From NCBI GenBank assembly GCA_964493205.1, contig CAZBMJ010000018.1:1-41717 (forward strand): 41,717 nucleotides of DNA, given 5' to 3'. Source of the DNA: CAZBMJ01 sp964493205. Lineage in GTDB: Bacteria > Myxococcota > UBA727 > JABDBI01. Each line of letters opens with the position of its first letter. The stretch's first letter is position 1. Of this stretch, positions 8,085 to 17,729 are shown in pieces. Below the pieces are notes generated by a model. The model did no database searches and had not been told where the DNA came from. It was given only the letters and a program-made list of their open reading frames with translations. The position numbers were made by a program, and so were the translations under genes.

Positions 8085-9652
8085 AAGGGTATATTTCCAT
8101 GTTTTTTTGGTGGCAAACTATCACGCTTATTTTTCAATAAATTTAATCCTTGGCAAATTCTTGGTCTAATATCTTGGGGCAAAATAACTTCGTCTATATA
8201 GCCAAGTTCAGCTGCTTTATACGGATTTTGAAACTCTTCTTCATAGGCATCGCTTAGTTCTTTAAATTTTTTATCTTTATCAAGCGCACCCTTAATTTCT
8301 TCACGCATTATTATGCTCACTGCTCCACTTGCACCCATAACCGCTATTTGGGCTGAGGGCAAAGCAAAATTTAAGTCAGCACCCAAATGCTTTGGCCCCA
8401 TCACACAATAAGCTCCGCCATAAGCTTTTCGTAAGATTACAGTAATTTTTGGCACTGTGGCTTCTGCATAAGCATATAACAACTTAGCACCATGGCGTAT
8501 TACTCCACCAAATTCTTGAGTAGTTCCAGGCAAAAATCCTGGTACATCTACTAGGGTTATAATAGGAATGTTAAAACAATCACAAAGTCTTACAAAGCGA
8601 GCAGCTTTATCAGAGGCATCGATGTCAATAGCACCTGCAAGAGCTTGTGGCTGATTGGCCACTATACCAATGCTTTTACCATTCATTCTGGCAAATCCAA
8701 TCACTATATTTTTTGCAAAAAAAGGCTGAATTTCAAAAAAATGCCTCTCATCCACAATACATTCAATAACTTCTCGTACATCGTAAGGCTTATTAGGCTG
8801 AATGGGCACTATGTTTTTAAGTTTTTCATCACGTCTTTCTGGGTCATCACTGCAAGATATCCTAGGTGGATCTTCTGCATTATTAGCAGGAAGATAAGCT
8901 AATAAGTTTCGTACTGCTTCTAAGGCATGTGAATCATCATCAAAAGCTAAGTGAGCCACACCGCTTTTAGTATTATGAGTTTGGGCACCACCCAAATCTT
9001 CCATACTTACTTCTTCATGAGTAACAGTTTTAATAACATCTGGGCCAGTTAAAAACATATAACTGGTATCACGAACCATAAAAATAAAATCAGTGAGTGC
9101 AGGAGAATAGACTGCTCCACCAGCTGATGGCCCCATAATCACAGATATTTGTGGAATTACTCCAGATGCTCTGGTATTGCGATAAAAAATATCTGCATAG
9201 CCTGCCAACGACTGCACACCTTCTTGAATTCTTGCTCCACCAGAATCAGATAATCCAATAACTGGAGCTCCAGTTTTTAGGGCTAGATCATAAATTTTAC
9301 AAATTTTTTCTGATACGACTTTTGATAAAGATCCACCAAATACTGTAAAATCTTGAGAAAATACAAATACTTCTCTGCCTTCTATTTGACCAAAACCACT
9401 TACCAGACCATCACCTAAGATCTTTTTTTGATCCATATTGAAATTAGTACAGTTGTGAACTCTAAATCTATCTAATTCCACAAAAGTACCAGGGTCTAGC
9501 AATATTTCTATGCGTTCCCTGGCCGTAAGCTTACCTGCGGCATGTTGCTTTTCAATGCGTTCTTTCCCACCGCCAAGCCTTGCTTGCAGATTACGGCTCT
9601 TAAGCTCTTCTATAAATTTTTCTCTTGGTTCTTCTTTACTTTCCATAGACAT
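8081..9652 (-). CDS. pccB: Acyl-CoA (propionyl-CoA) carboxylase carboxyltransferase subunit
   Basis: The 523-residue protein has the crotonase-fold carboxyltransferase layout of PccB: KLTARERIEILLD (43-55), a first half with SDSGGARIQEGV and GPSAGGAVYSPA oxyanion-loop segments, and a second half with DVPGFLPG and RKAYGGAYCVM. It transfers CO2 from carboxybiotin to an acyl-CoA, most likely propionyl- or acetyl-CoA; the substrate cannot be fixed by eye. It is the first gene of the operon with the biotin carboxylase and carrier genes. Two in-frame ATGs (9652 and 9646) are possible; an AGAG is 3 nt from the first and 9 nt from the second, slightly favouring the second. Confidence 0.93.
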   Translation of the reverse strand: MSMESKEEPREKFIEELKSRNLQARLGGGKERIEKQHAAGKLTARERIEILLDPGTFVELDRFRVHNCTNFNMDQKKILGDGLVSGFGQIEGREVFVFSQDFTVFGGSLSKVVSEKICKIYDLALKTGAPVIGLSDSGGARIQEGVQSLAGYADIFYRNTRASGVIPQISVIMGPSAGGAVYSPALTDFIFMVRDTSYMFLTGPDVIKTVTHEEVSMEDLGGAQTHNTKSGVAHLAFDDDSHALEAVRNLLAYLPANNAEDPPRISCSDDPERRDEKLKNIVPIQPNKPYDVREVIECIVDERHFFEIQPFFAKNIVIGFARMNGKSIGIVANQPQALAGAIDIDASDKAARFVRLCDCFNIPIITLVDVPGFLPGTTQEFGGVIRHGAKLLYAYAEATVPKITVILRKAYGGAYCVMGPKHLGADLNFALPSAQIAVMGASGAVSIIMREEIKGALDKDKKFKELSDAYEEEFQNPYKAAELGYIDEVILPQDIRPRICQGLNLLKNKRDSLPPKKHGNIPL

Positions 9653-9785
9653 GTACTCTATTTTTATTACACTTTTAAGAAATAAGCATAATATGCTATT
9701 TTCGCAAGTCGGTGCATTTTTTAAACCCGATTGTCTTTTTTTTATTTTTATGTTTTTATTTAGAGCAATATTTAAGGATTAAAAT

Positions 9786-11366
9786 GTGATTAAAAATAAT
9801 ATTTTGCTAATGGATTTAGATGCTAAAAAAAGATTAGAAATTATTTTAGAAGATAAAAATTATAAAAAACTCGTTAAAAAATTAGACCCTATTTTTTTAA
9901 TAACCACTATTAACGAAATAGGCTCTAGTGATTGCTTAGAGCTTATTGAAGCATTGTCATCTAAACAAGTACAAGCAATAATAGACTTTAGTGCATGGCA
10001 AGAAGACCAAATTAATCTATCAAAAGTAGGGGAATGGTTAAAACTATTATTTGAATCAGGACATCAAAGTGCACTTGAGCAAATTCATAAACTTGATAGG
10101 GAATTCTTAGGACTAGTATTTAAAAAAGCTTGCCATATTTATGATTTAAGTACCGGCGAAGAACCTGATGAGTACACCAATCTTTATTCAGTCTGCCCAG
10201 ACGGTAGATTTTTGATCTGTTTTAGCGATAATAAAGAACTAGAAGATTTAGCTCGAGTTTTGCATCTATTCCTAGAAAATCTCTATGGCATAGATATGAC
10301 CTTTGCTCTTAACTTGTTAGAAGATATAAAATATGATCAAGAATCACTGTTAGAAGAAGAGGCTTATAAATTTAGAAATCATCGCTTAGCTGATTTTGGT
10401 GTTTTATCCAGAGAAGAAAATTTAATTTTATTGGCAGAAATTACCCCAAAACTTTTAACGAAATTACCTTCCAATAAAGCATTAACCAGTTCAAGCCTCA
10501 CTAAATTTAGCAATCCTGCACCAGATAAATATATTTTTCTAAAAGCTGCTTTATTAAACCTAGAGGCAAGTGAAGTAACTTATTTTCAAGATTTAATCAG
10601 TCACTTAGGCCTTAATTTCCATTCGCTGTTATCACAAGATTTTGATGACAGAGAAAAAATTAAAGAATCCTTAGTTTATACAAGTTTTTTAATAGACTTA
10701 GGCTTATGGCGTATAAGTAAAGGCGATATAAAAGCAGCTCAGCAAAATTTACTAGATTATGGCCCTAAACAATTATTACGCCTTGGCAGAAGTATTTTAA
10801 CTACTTTGAGAAAATCTAGTTTTGCCATGCTTAACGACGACAATTTATTATTAAATAAGGCATTTGAATGTGCCGACTCACCCTTGCGAGAAGTGGCTAA
10901 AGCTATATGCAGCAAAGAACCCTTATATTACGAAGGCCTGCTTGATGCACGAAAACTCACAGCAGGTTATTTTAATTCTCATGAGCAACTACAAGCAAGC
11001 ATCATAGCCTTAAAAGAGCTTAGGAATAGAAGTTTGATCTTAGGCCCAAAATGCTTGGGAATTAGCAAAGAGAACACTATTTTAAACCATTCCACTATGT
11101 TTGTTAGAGTTATTATCAATCGCTTCTTAAAGAAAACTCTTGAATTAAGCGAAATAACTTCTAAAGATTTAACAATTATTTTTAGTAATGAGAATAAAAC
11201 TAAGCTAAGTAATTCAATAAAAGATTTTTTTCATAAACAAAGTGACGAGCTTTGGAATAAACTAAACAAGAATAATCACGAATATGATATTAGCAAACAA
11301 AATATTGATGATTTTGTGACGACAATACTAATAAAGTTAGAACAAAATTACCAAGAAATACTTTAG
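9786..11366 (+). CDS. DUF6178-type protein of unknown function
   Basis: This 526-residue, mostly helical, acidic soluble protein has the N-terminal layout I associate with the DUF6178 family of delta-proteobacteria: an LDPIFLITTINEIG segment, then SSDCLELIEALSSKQVQAII and a conserved FSAW...W.KLLFESG region (about residues 62-92). There is no enzyme motif and no known role. The start is a GTG: AAGGA at 9774-9778 lies 7 nt before it, whereas the ATG at 9784 is out of frame. It is divergent from pccB and leads a plus-strand group with the DoxX and AGCS genes. The family name rests on memory and needs a profile search. Confidence 0.75.
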   Translation: MIKNNILLMDLDAKKRLEIILEDKNYKKLVKKLDPIFLITTINEIGSSDCLELIEALSSKQVQAIIDFSAWQEDQINLSKVGEWLKLLFESGHQSALEQIHKLDREFLGLVFKKACHIYDLSTGEEPDEYTNLYSVCPDGRFLICFSDNKELEDLARVLHLFLENLYGIDMTFALNLLEDIKYDQESLLEEEAYKFRNHRLADFGVLSREENLILLAEITPKLLTKLPSNKALTSSSLTKFSNPAPDKYIFLKAALLNLEASEVTYFQDLISHLGLNFHSLLSQDFDDREKIKESLVYTSFLIDLGLWRISKGDIKAAQQNLLDYGPKQLLRLGRSILTTLRKSSFAMLNDDNLLLNKAFECADSPLREVAKAICSKEPLYYEGLLDARKLTAGYFNSHEQLQASIIALKELRNRSLILGPKCLGISKENTILNHSTMFVRVIINRFLKKTLELSEITSKDLTIIFSNENKTKLSNSIKDFFHKQSDELWNKLNKNNHEYDISKQNIDDFVTTILIKLEQNYQEIL

Positions 11367-11374
11367 GAGAAAAC

Positions 11375-11761
11375 ATGGATTTCACATCACTTGGTTTATT
11401 GCTTTTAAGAATTAGTTTTGCTGGCAGTATGGCGCTAAACCATGGTTTGCCAAAACTATTTGATTTTTCCAACAAAATGTATAGTTTTCCAGACCCCATA
11501 GGTATTGGCTCTACGCTAAGTTTATCATTGGCTGTATCTGCAGAATTTTTGTGTGCCCTAGCACTAGTTTTGGGTATTTTCACCAGAATTTTAGCTTTGC
11601 CATTAATAGCAACTATGGCTGTAGCTTTTTTTATTGTGCATATTCATGACCCATTTGCCAAAAAAGAACTGGCATTTTTGTATATGATGGCATTTTCAAG
11701 CATTTTTTGTGCGGGTGCTGGAAAATATTCAGTGGACAGTATTTTTAGAGGTGTTAAATAA
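11375..11761 (+). CDS. DoxX family membrane protein
   Basis: A 128-residue integral membrane protein with four hydrophobic segments (about 5-22, 45-68, 72-92 and 100-120), the DoxX/DoxD layout. The N-terminal GLLLLRISFAGSMALNHGLPK segment, with its Asn-His-Gly before the first loop, and the AEFLCALALVLGIFTR helix are typical. Members are thought to act in redox or thiol-quinone complexes at the inner membrane, but the role of a lone DoxX is usually unknown. A strong AGGAG 5 nt before the ATG sits in the 8-nt gap after the DUF6178-type gene, so the two are co-transcribed. Confidence 0.88.
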   Translation: MDFTSLGLLLLRISFAGSMALNHGLPKLFDFSNKMYSFPDPIGIGSTLSLSLAVSAEFLCALALVLGIFTRILALPLIATMAVAFFIVHIHDPFAKKELAFLYMMAFSSIFCAGAGKYSVDSIFRGVK

Positions 11762-11788
11762 ATTGCAATATTTTATGGACACAATTAA

Positions 11789-13096
11789 ATGATAGATTTC
11801 ATAAACAAGAGTTTTACCCTGCTATTTATTTTCCCTGTCATTATTATTTTTGGCGGGTATTTATCTGTTAAACTAAAATTCGTGCAAATTTTTGGCATTA
11901 AAAAAGCTTTTTCTCTTTTAACTACCAAAGATCATAAAGGCAGTATCTCTTCTTTTAGCGCTCTATCAGCTATTTTAGGTGGCAACTTAGGTACAGGCAA
12001 TATTTCTGGTGTAGCAGTGGCATTGTCTATGGGTGGCCCTGGTGCTTTGTTTTGGATGTGGGTAATGGCCATATTTGCGTCTATCACCAAATATGTTGGC
12101 TGTTTTTTGGGTGTTCATTATCAACGACAAAATGTAGCTAAAGAATGGGTTGGTGGCCCTATGTATTATTTACAAGATGGTTTAAAATCAAAAATATTAG
12201 CTCAACTATTTTGTTTTTTTTGCATAACTTCTGCTCTTACCGTAGGTAATTTAGTACAAGTACATTCCTTATTTGTGCCACTCAATACTATAGATATTCA
12301 TCCGTTATTATTTGGTATACCTTTGAGTTTATTAGTTGGTGCGGTAATTTTTGGCGGTATGAAACGCCTGGCCAAAGTATTATCTGCAGTGGTGCCATTT
12401 ATGGCTTGTGTATATTTAAGCGCTTGCCTTATAGTTTTGTTTATTTTTAGAAGTGAATTACTTCCAAGTTTAAAGCTTATTTTTACAAGTGCTTTTAGTA
12501 TGGGCTCTGCAAGCTCTGGGCTCGCAGGATTTTCAGTATTACAAGCTATTCGAGTAGGATTTAACAGAGGGCTTTTCGCCACGGATTCTGGTCTAGGCTT
12601 AGCACCTATTTTGCATTCAGCAGTTAGAGATACTAACCCCAAAATAGACAATCGCCATGTTCAAGGTCTTATAAGTATTTTATCTCCCATGATAGTGATG
12701 GTAGTATGCAGCATGACTGGCCTAGTTTTATTAAGCACAAAAGTTTATGAAAACTCATCCTTACCAAGCACTGCTTTATGTATGCAAGCTTTTATAAAAG
12801 CCTTTGGACATCCATTAAGTGGCCATATTATTACAGTGACCTTGTTTTTCTTTGCTTTTACAACTATTTTAACCTGGTCTTTTTGTGCTGATAAAGCTAT
12901 AGATTATTTATTTGGCATAAAAGCTATAAAACCTTTTCAAATATTTTTTATACTTATCATTCCTATAGGGGCATTTGTACAAGACCAATTTATCTGGACC
13001 TTTGCGGACATTTCTATAAATTTTATGTTTGCTATTAATATAATTGGAATTATTGGCTTATCAAAAATGGTTATTAAAGCTAGGCAAATTAAATAA
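11789..13096 (+). CDS. Sodium:alanine (AGCS family) symporter
   Basis: Inner-membrane transporter expected to import alanine or glycine with sodium. The family signatures are visible: GSISSFSALSAILGGNLGTG (51-70) with NISGVAVALSMGGPGALFWMW just after it, and EWVGGPMYYLQDG (119-131). About ten hydrophobic segments follow. At 435 residues it is at the short end for the family (about 440-540). It starts 27 nt after the DoxX gene without an obvious ribosome site. Its stop codon lies inside the stem of the terminator at 13092-13125. Substrate choice between alanine, glycine and other small amino acids is not resolvable. Confidence 0.93.
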   Translation: MIDFINKSFTLLFIFPVIIIFGGYLSVKLKFVQIFGIKKAFSLLTTKDHKGSISSFSALSAILGGNLGTGNISGVAVALSMGGPGALFWMWVMAIFASITKYVGCFLGVHYQRQNVAKEWVGGPMYYLQDGLKSKILAQLFCFFCITSALTVGNLVQVHSLFVPLNTIDIHPLLFGIPLSLLVGAVIFGGMKRLAKVLSAVVPFMACVYLSACLIVLFIFRSELLPSLKLIFTSAFSMGSASSGLAGFSVLQAIRVGFNRGLFATDSGLGLAPILHSAVRDTNPKIDNRHVQGLISILSPMIVMVVCSMTGLVLLSTKVYENSSLPSTALCMQAFIKAFGHPLSGHIITVTLFFFAFTTILTWSFCADKAIDYLFGIKAIKPFQIFFILIIPIGAFVQDQFIWTFADISINFMFAINIIGIIGLSKMVIKARQIK

Positions 13097-13125
13097 GCCT
13101 CACAAATTTCTTCATGAGGCTTATT
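13092..13125. terminator. Strong bidirectional terminator
   Basis: A perfect 11-bp stem (AATAAGCCTCA at 13092-13102 with TGAGGCTTATT at 13115-13125) with a 12-nt loop sits between the convergent symporter and lipoprotein genes. A/T-rich ends on both sides allow it to serve both strands. The stem includes the symporter stop codon. Confidence 0.85.
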
Positions 13126-13143
13126 ATTAAGCTAAATTACGTA

Positions 13144-15384
13144 TTATTCAGCTTTTTTATCTTCAGCTTTTTTAGCATCAACAGCGTTGGCTTCAGCACT
13201 AACTACTGCACCAGTACGAGCCTGAGGATATACTGGTCTACCAATACTACTTCCTGGCAATACTTCTTCAGCGCCAAATACAGCTGGTAATGGAGGTCCT
13301 AGTTGAACTGGAACATACGGTATACCAGGAGCACCAATAAAGCCTGTAAACTCAGGTACGCATGGCAATACTAAGTCATAGTCTTCACAGCAGTTATCTT
13401 CTGATTTAATCAATACTCTATCGCCTTCAGTTAAGGTAGGAATAGCAACAATCAATTGACCAACTTCATCAGTTCTAGCTATGGTTCTTGGACCTTTGAA
13501 TACTGCTTCATCAAATCTTTGAATATAGATTTCAAAGTCTAAGTGAGGAGCTAGCCAACCTGGGTTAACTACTAAGTTTGGCTCAACACCATGAGTAGTA
13601 TTCATAGCCCAGTAGCCAACATCATCATTTTGCCATCTTTCATTAGCACGGCTGTTGCTAAAGCATTGAGAACGAACTTCAAATTCTGCTGCTTCTAAAG
13701 GCTCAATTAAGCTCTCAATTTCACAGTGGCAACCTGGGCAGCATTCATCTGCACGTTCTTGGAAATGTTTAGTAACAAAGAACTGACGAGCCCAAACATC
13801 TGAAGCTTCATAGCAGTTAGCTATATTATCACGAATAGCTTGACGGCCAGGTGCTGTACTTCCATCCCATGTGGTAATGGTATAGCTTAAGAATGCTTGT
13901 TCACCATCTACTGCTTCTTCGTTTAGTTCATAGTCAGCACGTAGTCCTAAGAAAAGATCTTCTCCATTAAGTTCCATATGCAAAACGTCACGGAAATCTT
14001 CTTGTCTATGGCCAAGTAGCGTTACAGTAATAACTTTTTCTTGATTCAGCAAACTACCGGAATCATAAAATATTGCCCAAGTATCATTATCATCCACAAC
14101 TGTATCGCCATCAGAAGTTAAAAATACCGCTGTATCAATAACTAATGCATCAAACAAGTCAGTAAATGTTATACCGGTACCTGTTAGAACATCTTGTTCA
14201 TCATCATCAGTATTAGTAAATTGTACTAAACCAGTTAAGGAGCAAGCATCATCATATTTATCAGCTTCTAGCTCACGTCCATTACCCATACGAACGTTGT
14301 ATGTGCTAACGCTCATATCAACTGGTGGGCCTACTTGGTCATGTATGGTACCAAGAAAATCATCTTCATCAAGTTCATAAGCTTTAGTTGGCGTAAATGC
14401 TGCACCATTAACGGTTAATGCACCATTAAAATTAACACCGCAGATTGAATCAACGATACCATTTGATCCAATAATTACTGGATCAGAATCAGTGGCTATT
14501 AAGCCTGATACGGTATTATCATCTAAGGTATAAGGAAAACTTTCTGCAGATATAATATCAGCTCTTTCAAGTCCGCCACCATTATGACGTCTTTCTGCCA
14601 TACAAATAGGTGGACGAGTAGGCACCAATACTTGTTGGTTTTCTTGTAAAGCTTCTACTAAAAATGCATCATCAAATAACATTGTTTCACTGTTAGATAG
14701 ATCTTCTAATGCATCATCTATTTTATCAGTACCAATTAATAGTTGTAGATTAGCTAACCAGGTAGCACAATCTACTTGACTTGGGTTCCAAGCTTCAGCT
14801 CTTCTTCCTGCTGCATGTTTATAAAAATTCCAAACAGCATCTTCTACTGGGCCTACTAGCCAAATGGATTTATCATAGCAGTTAGCTGGAACAAATATTT
14901 CCATACTTCTGCATTCTAAATCTACTTCGTCTCTATCTGTATCAGCTAATGGATAAACATCATTATATGCACTGATGACTAGTGGCAAAGATAGCATATA
15001 ACCAGGCAGACCTAGCAAAGCATTACCAGCAGGGCCTGTTTCGCTATAAAATACTGGTCCTAACTGACGGCCTTGATCATCTATGTTGTATATTTGAAAA
15101 CGCCAATCATCCAAAAATCTTTCATTTTGTGGATTGACTGGATCAGTTCTAACCATGGTTTCAAGCACACCCCAACCTAATGCACCAGGTGGTACAATAG
15201 CTGGTATTTGTTCTACAACAGGTAGACCATTGCTAAAAGGTTGTGTTAAAATATTGGGATTTACATTAGTGTTATCTGGGGTTGCAGCATTTTGTGTGCC
15301 GCAGCCATTAAGAAGCATTAAAGCAGAAAACAGAGCACTGATGCCGCTTGCTTTAAGGCCTTTTTTAAAAAATGGGTTAGCCAT
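13144..15384 (-). CDS. Large acidic, Cys-rich lipoprotein of unknown function
   Basis: The 746-residue product starts with a lipoprotein signal peptide: KK at 7-8, hydrophobic residues 14-25, and LLNGC with Cys28 as the lipidation site. The mature protein is acidic and beta-rich, and has paired cysteines (NCYD, ECCPGCHCE near 550, DNCCEDYD near 670), suggesting disulfides or metal binding in the periplasm or at the surface. It ends in an Ala/Lys/Glu-rich tail. I recognise no family. By eye its base composition is less AT-rich than the neighbouring genes. GGAGG 9 nt before the ATG and a stem-loop just upstream point to high expression, and the convergent terminator isolates it, so it is probably monocistronic. 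An abundant envelope protein is a reasonable inference. Confidence 0.85.
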   Translation of the reverse strand: MANPFFKKGLKASGISALFSALMLLNGCGTQNAATPDNTNVNPNILTQPFSNGLPVVEQIPAIVPPGALGWGVLETMVRTDPVNPQNERFLDDWRFQIYNIDDQGRQLGPVFYSETGPAGNALLGLPGYMLSLPLVISAYNDVYPLADTDRDEVDLECRSMEIFVPANCYDKSIWLVGPVEDAVWNFYKHAAGRRAEAWNPSQVDCATWLANLQLLIGTDKIDDALEDLSNSETMLFDDAFLVEALQENQQVLVPTRPPICMAERRHNGGGLERADIISAESFPYTLDDNTVSGLIATDSDPVIIGSNGIVDSICGVNFNGALTVNGAAFTPTKAYELDEDDFLGTIHDQVGPPVDMSVSTYNVRMGNGRELEADKYDDACSLTGLVQFTNTDDDEQDVLTGTGITFTDLFDALVIDTAVFLTSDGDTVVDDNDTWAIFYDSGSLLNQEKVITVTLLGHRQEDFRDVLHMELNGEDLFLGLRADYELNEEAVDGEQAFLSYTITTWDGSTAPGRQAIRDNIANCYEASDVWARQFFVTKHFQERADECCPGCHCEIESLIEPLEAAEFEVRSQCFSNSRANERWQNDDVGYWAMNTTHGVEPNLVVNPGWLAPHLDFEIYIQRFDEAVFKGPRTIARTDEVGQLIVAIPTLTEGDRVLIKSEDNCCEDYDLVLPCVPEFTGFIGAPGIPYVPVQLGPPLPAVFGAEEVLPGSSIGRPVYPQARTGAVVSAEANAVDAKKAEDKKAE

Positions 15385-15393
15385 TTACTCATT

Positions 15394-15427
15394 CCTCCAA
15401 AAAGAGGGCAGGAACATCTCCCCCTTT
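15394..15427 (-). promoter_or_regulatory. Leader stem-loop and strong ribosome site of the lipoprotein gene
   Basis: In the mRNA, AAAGGGGG (15427-15420) can pair with CCCTCTTT (15408-15401), including two G-U pairs, and the GGAGG ribosome site (15398-15394) follows immediately, 9 nt from the ATG. The stem stops just short of the ribosome site and so would not block it. A 5' stem beside a strong ribosome site is typical of stable, highly translated envelope mRNAs; that role is inferred. Confidence 0.5.
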
Positions 15428-15612
15428 GCAATAATGAAGCTATCTTGAGATAAAAAATGGACGCAAATTTTAATACAATAAAAATATAGTTTAAAGAGTA
15501 AAAAAAAGTAATTTGTTTATATTTTTCAAGCAGTTAAGATAGTTAAAAAAAATTATTTTAAGCTTTTATAAAATTTTCAATAAAGCATTCTATCTGACAT
15601 AAAAGTCATATA

Positions 15613-16824
15613 TTAAATATTTTTTAAGTATTCTAGAAACCACATTCTAGGTATTTTATTACCTAATGGGGCATTAGTGGGCCAATCTAATAGTTGCACT
15701 GGCACCTTAAAACTAGCCAAGCGAGCTTTGATAAATAATAACAGCTCATTTGAGCAGTTTTTATTAATCCATTTAACAAAAGCAATGGGCCTTTGACCAT
15801 ATAACTCATCTGTTTTTGGGATAACCACACTTAATTCTACAGACTCATGAGAGTTAATAATATTTTCCACTTCTTCTGGATAAATATTTTCTCCACCAGA
15901 AATAATCAAATTACTTTTTCGGCCAATAAAATTTAAATTATTTTTTTCATAGGAAAATAAATCGCCTGTATGCACAAAATCACTCATCACATGAGAGTTT
16001 TTTACAAGAAGCTCATTATTTTGTAATTTTAAATCTATATGGGGCAATTCAATAAAACCCCTATGAGCTTGATTGTGATTTTTTATCAGCGCCGTAGAAG
16101 CCATTTCGCTTAAGCCATAACTTTCAAAAAGTTTTATTTTCTTTTCTAAAGCTTTATTAGCCAAATCTATATTTAAAGCATCTCCCCCGACAAATACTGC
16201 TGATAAGCTTGATAAATCAATAGTATCTTTCATAAGTTTATTCAATAAAAATGGCACTAACGATACATGAGTAACTAACTTATTATTAATAGCAAAACAC
16301 ATCTCCTCATAATTAGATGCAATAAATAAAGAACAGCCACTAACCAATGATCTAAATAAAATACTTAAGCCACTCACATGATAAAGAGGTAGATTTAATA
16401 AAAAGCAACTTTTGGGTGAAAGAGAAAAATAATTACAAATAGACTTTGCACAAGCAGCATGAGCTAAAAAGCTTAATCTAACATTTTTAGGCTGACCTGT
16501 ACTACCTGAAGTTTGCATATAAGAAGCATAATAATTTGAGTTATTTTTCATTAAAAAATTACTATTTAATAAAAATAAATCTTTAATTAAGTACTGACTA
16601 AATAAATTAGTTTTTAAAAAATTATCACCTGAAATAAATAAAATTTTAATATTAAGACTTAATAAATAATTTTCTATTTTTAAAATTGGATCTTTTGTAT
16701 TGCAATAAACAACTTCTAATCCTAATTTTATACAGGCTATATTAAATAAAACTGAATCTAAATTAGTTGGCCCGTAAAAGGCAATTTTTTTTTCCTCGCC
16801 TAAAATGTCACTAATAGTATTCAT
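15613..16824 (-). CDS. menE: O-succinylbenzoate--CoA ligase
   Basis: Adenylate-forming enzyme that activates o-succinylbenzoate to its CoA thioester, the substrate of MenB, in menaquinone synthesis. All core motifs of the ANL superfamily are present: P-loop TSGSTGQPK (105-113), YGLSEMAST (236-244), HTGD (285-288), GRKSNLIISGGENIYPEEVE (301-320) and the catalytic lysine in GNKIPR (Lys390). At 403 residues it is short but complete; the N-terminal domain is trimmed. The start codon shares one base with the menC stop (TAATG). It is the last gene of the operon running from 21061 to 15613. Confidence 0.93.
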   Translation of the reverse strand: MNTISDILGEEKKIAFYGPTNLDSVLFNIACIKLGLEVVYCNTKDPILKIENYLLSLNIKILFISGDNFLKTNLFSQYLIKDLFLLNSNFLMKNNSNYYASYMQTSGSTGQPKNVRLSFLAHAACAKSICNYFSLSPKSCFLLNLPLYHVSGLSILFRSLVSGCSLFIASNYEEMCFAINNKLVTHVSLVPFLLNKLMKDTIDLSSLSAVFVGGDALNIDLANKALEKKIKLFESYGLSEMASTALIKNHNQAHRGFIELPHIDLKLQNNELLVKNSHVMSDFVHTGDLFSYEKNNLNFIGRKSNLIISGGENIYPEEVENIINSHESVELSVVIPKTDELYGQRPIAFVKWINKNCSNELLLFIKARLASFKVPVQLLDWPTNAPLGNKIPRMWFLEYLKNI

Positions 16825-17729
16825 TAACTCATCTCAAAATTTTTTAAAAAATTATGACATTCTAAAACACTTATACTCGCCTTTAACTTAGGTGCTGAAA
16901 AAATTGGGTCAAATAAATTTTCCACATACAAACCATGAGCATTATTATTTAGATTTAAATAACTAATTAACAAGCATGTTAAACTTGCGCTAAATTCACT
17001 TTCAAAACAGGTACTAAAAATAGGAAAAATACCCATATTTATCGCTTTTTTTATTATTTTTACCAATAAAAATATATTTAAAAACCTACTTTGTTTGATA
17101 ATTAAATATTTGATATTCAAGTCTTGCATTAACAATAAATCTTCCTCGTTAAAAAATGATTCATCAAGGGCAAAATTCATATGTGTTTTTTCATAAAGCT
17201 TTTTAATTTCATAAATATTTATTAACGGCTCTTCTATATATTGGATATTACAATTTGATAAAGCTTTTATTAAACTAAAAGCTTCTAAGTAATTTAACTG
17301 CTTATTACAATCAAGTCGTAAACATATTTTATTACCAATATTAGCATTTATTTCTTTTATTTTTTCTATTTCATAATTAATATTTTTACTTATTTTTATT
17401 TTTAAGTAGCTATATTTTTTTTCAGCATACAATAAAGCACTTTTCACACAAGATTCAATATCCGTATCTAGAATTAAACCTGACTGTTCTATTCTAGCTA
17501 AACTATTATATTTTAGATTAATCAAAAAATTATACAAATAAGCTCTACTCATCAAAAAAATTTTATTATTTGTAGTACTAGTAACGCCTGTTAAAAAAGC
17601 TTCTTCGGCATACATACTACGTGATGCTTGTTTAATTTTGTAAATAAATCCTGTGCGATAACCAGTACTAAAATATTTTTTAGCTAAATTATTACAAGGC
17701 GTTTTATAAAAAAATTTTTCAACTTCCAT
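16824..17729 (-). CDS. menC: o-Succinylbenzoate synthase
   Basis: Enolase-superfamily dehydratase converting SHCHC to o-succinylbenzoate. The sequence is divergent, but the catalytic set can be read in order: K110-I-K112, D140 in LRLD, the glutamates of YIEEP (166-167), D189 in ALDES and K212 in IIKQS, matching the Lys-Asp-Glu-Asp-Lys pattern of MenC. The length of 301 residues is slightly below the family average. It overlaps menA by 11 nt and menE by 1 nt, so translation is coupled. Context between menA and menE makes the assignment safe despite weak overall similarity. Confidence 0.88.
   Translation of the reverse strand: MEVEKFFYKTPCNNLAKKYFSTGYRTGFIYKIKQASRSMYAEEAFLTGVTSTTNNKIFLMSRAYLYNFLINLKYNSLARIEQSGLILDTDIESCVKSALLYAEKKYSYLKIKISKNINYEIEKIKEINANIGNKICLRLDCNKQLNYLEAFSLIKALSNCNIQYIEEPLINIYEIKKLYEKTHMNFALDESFFNEEDLLLMQDLNIKYLIIKQSRFLNIFLLVKIIKKAINMGIFPIFSTCFESEFSASLTCLLISYLNLNNNAHGLYVENLFDPIFSAPKLKASISVLECHNFLKNFEMS

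Noticed and set aside
12298..12651. 117-codon minus-strand frame inside the symporter gene
   Set aside because: It is fully antisense to conserved AGCS motifs and shows no protein-like pattern.
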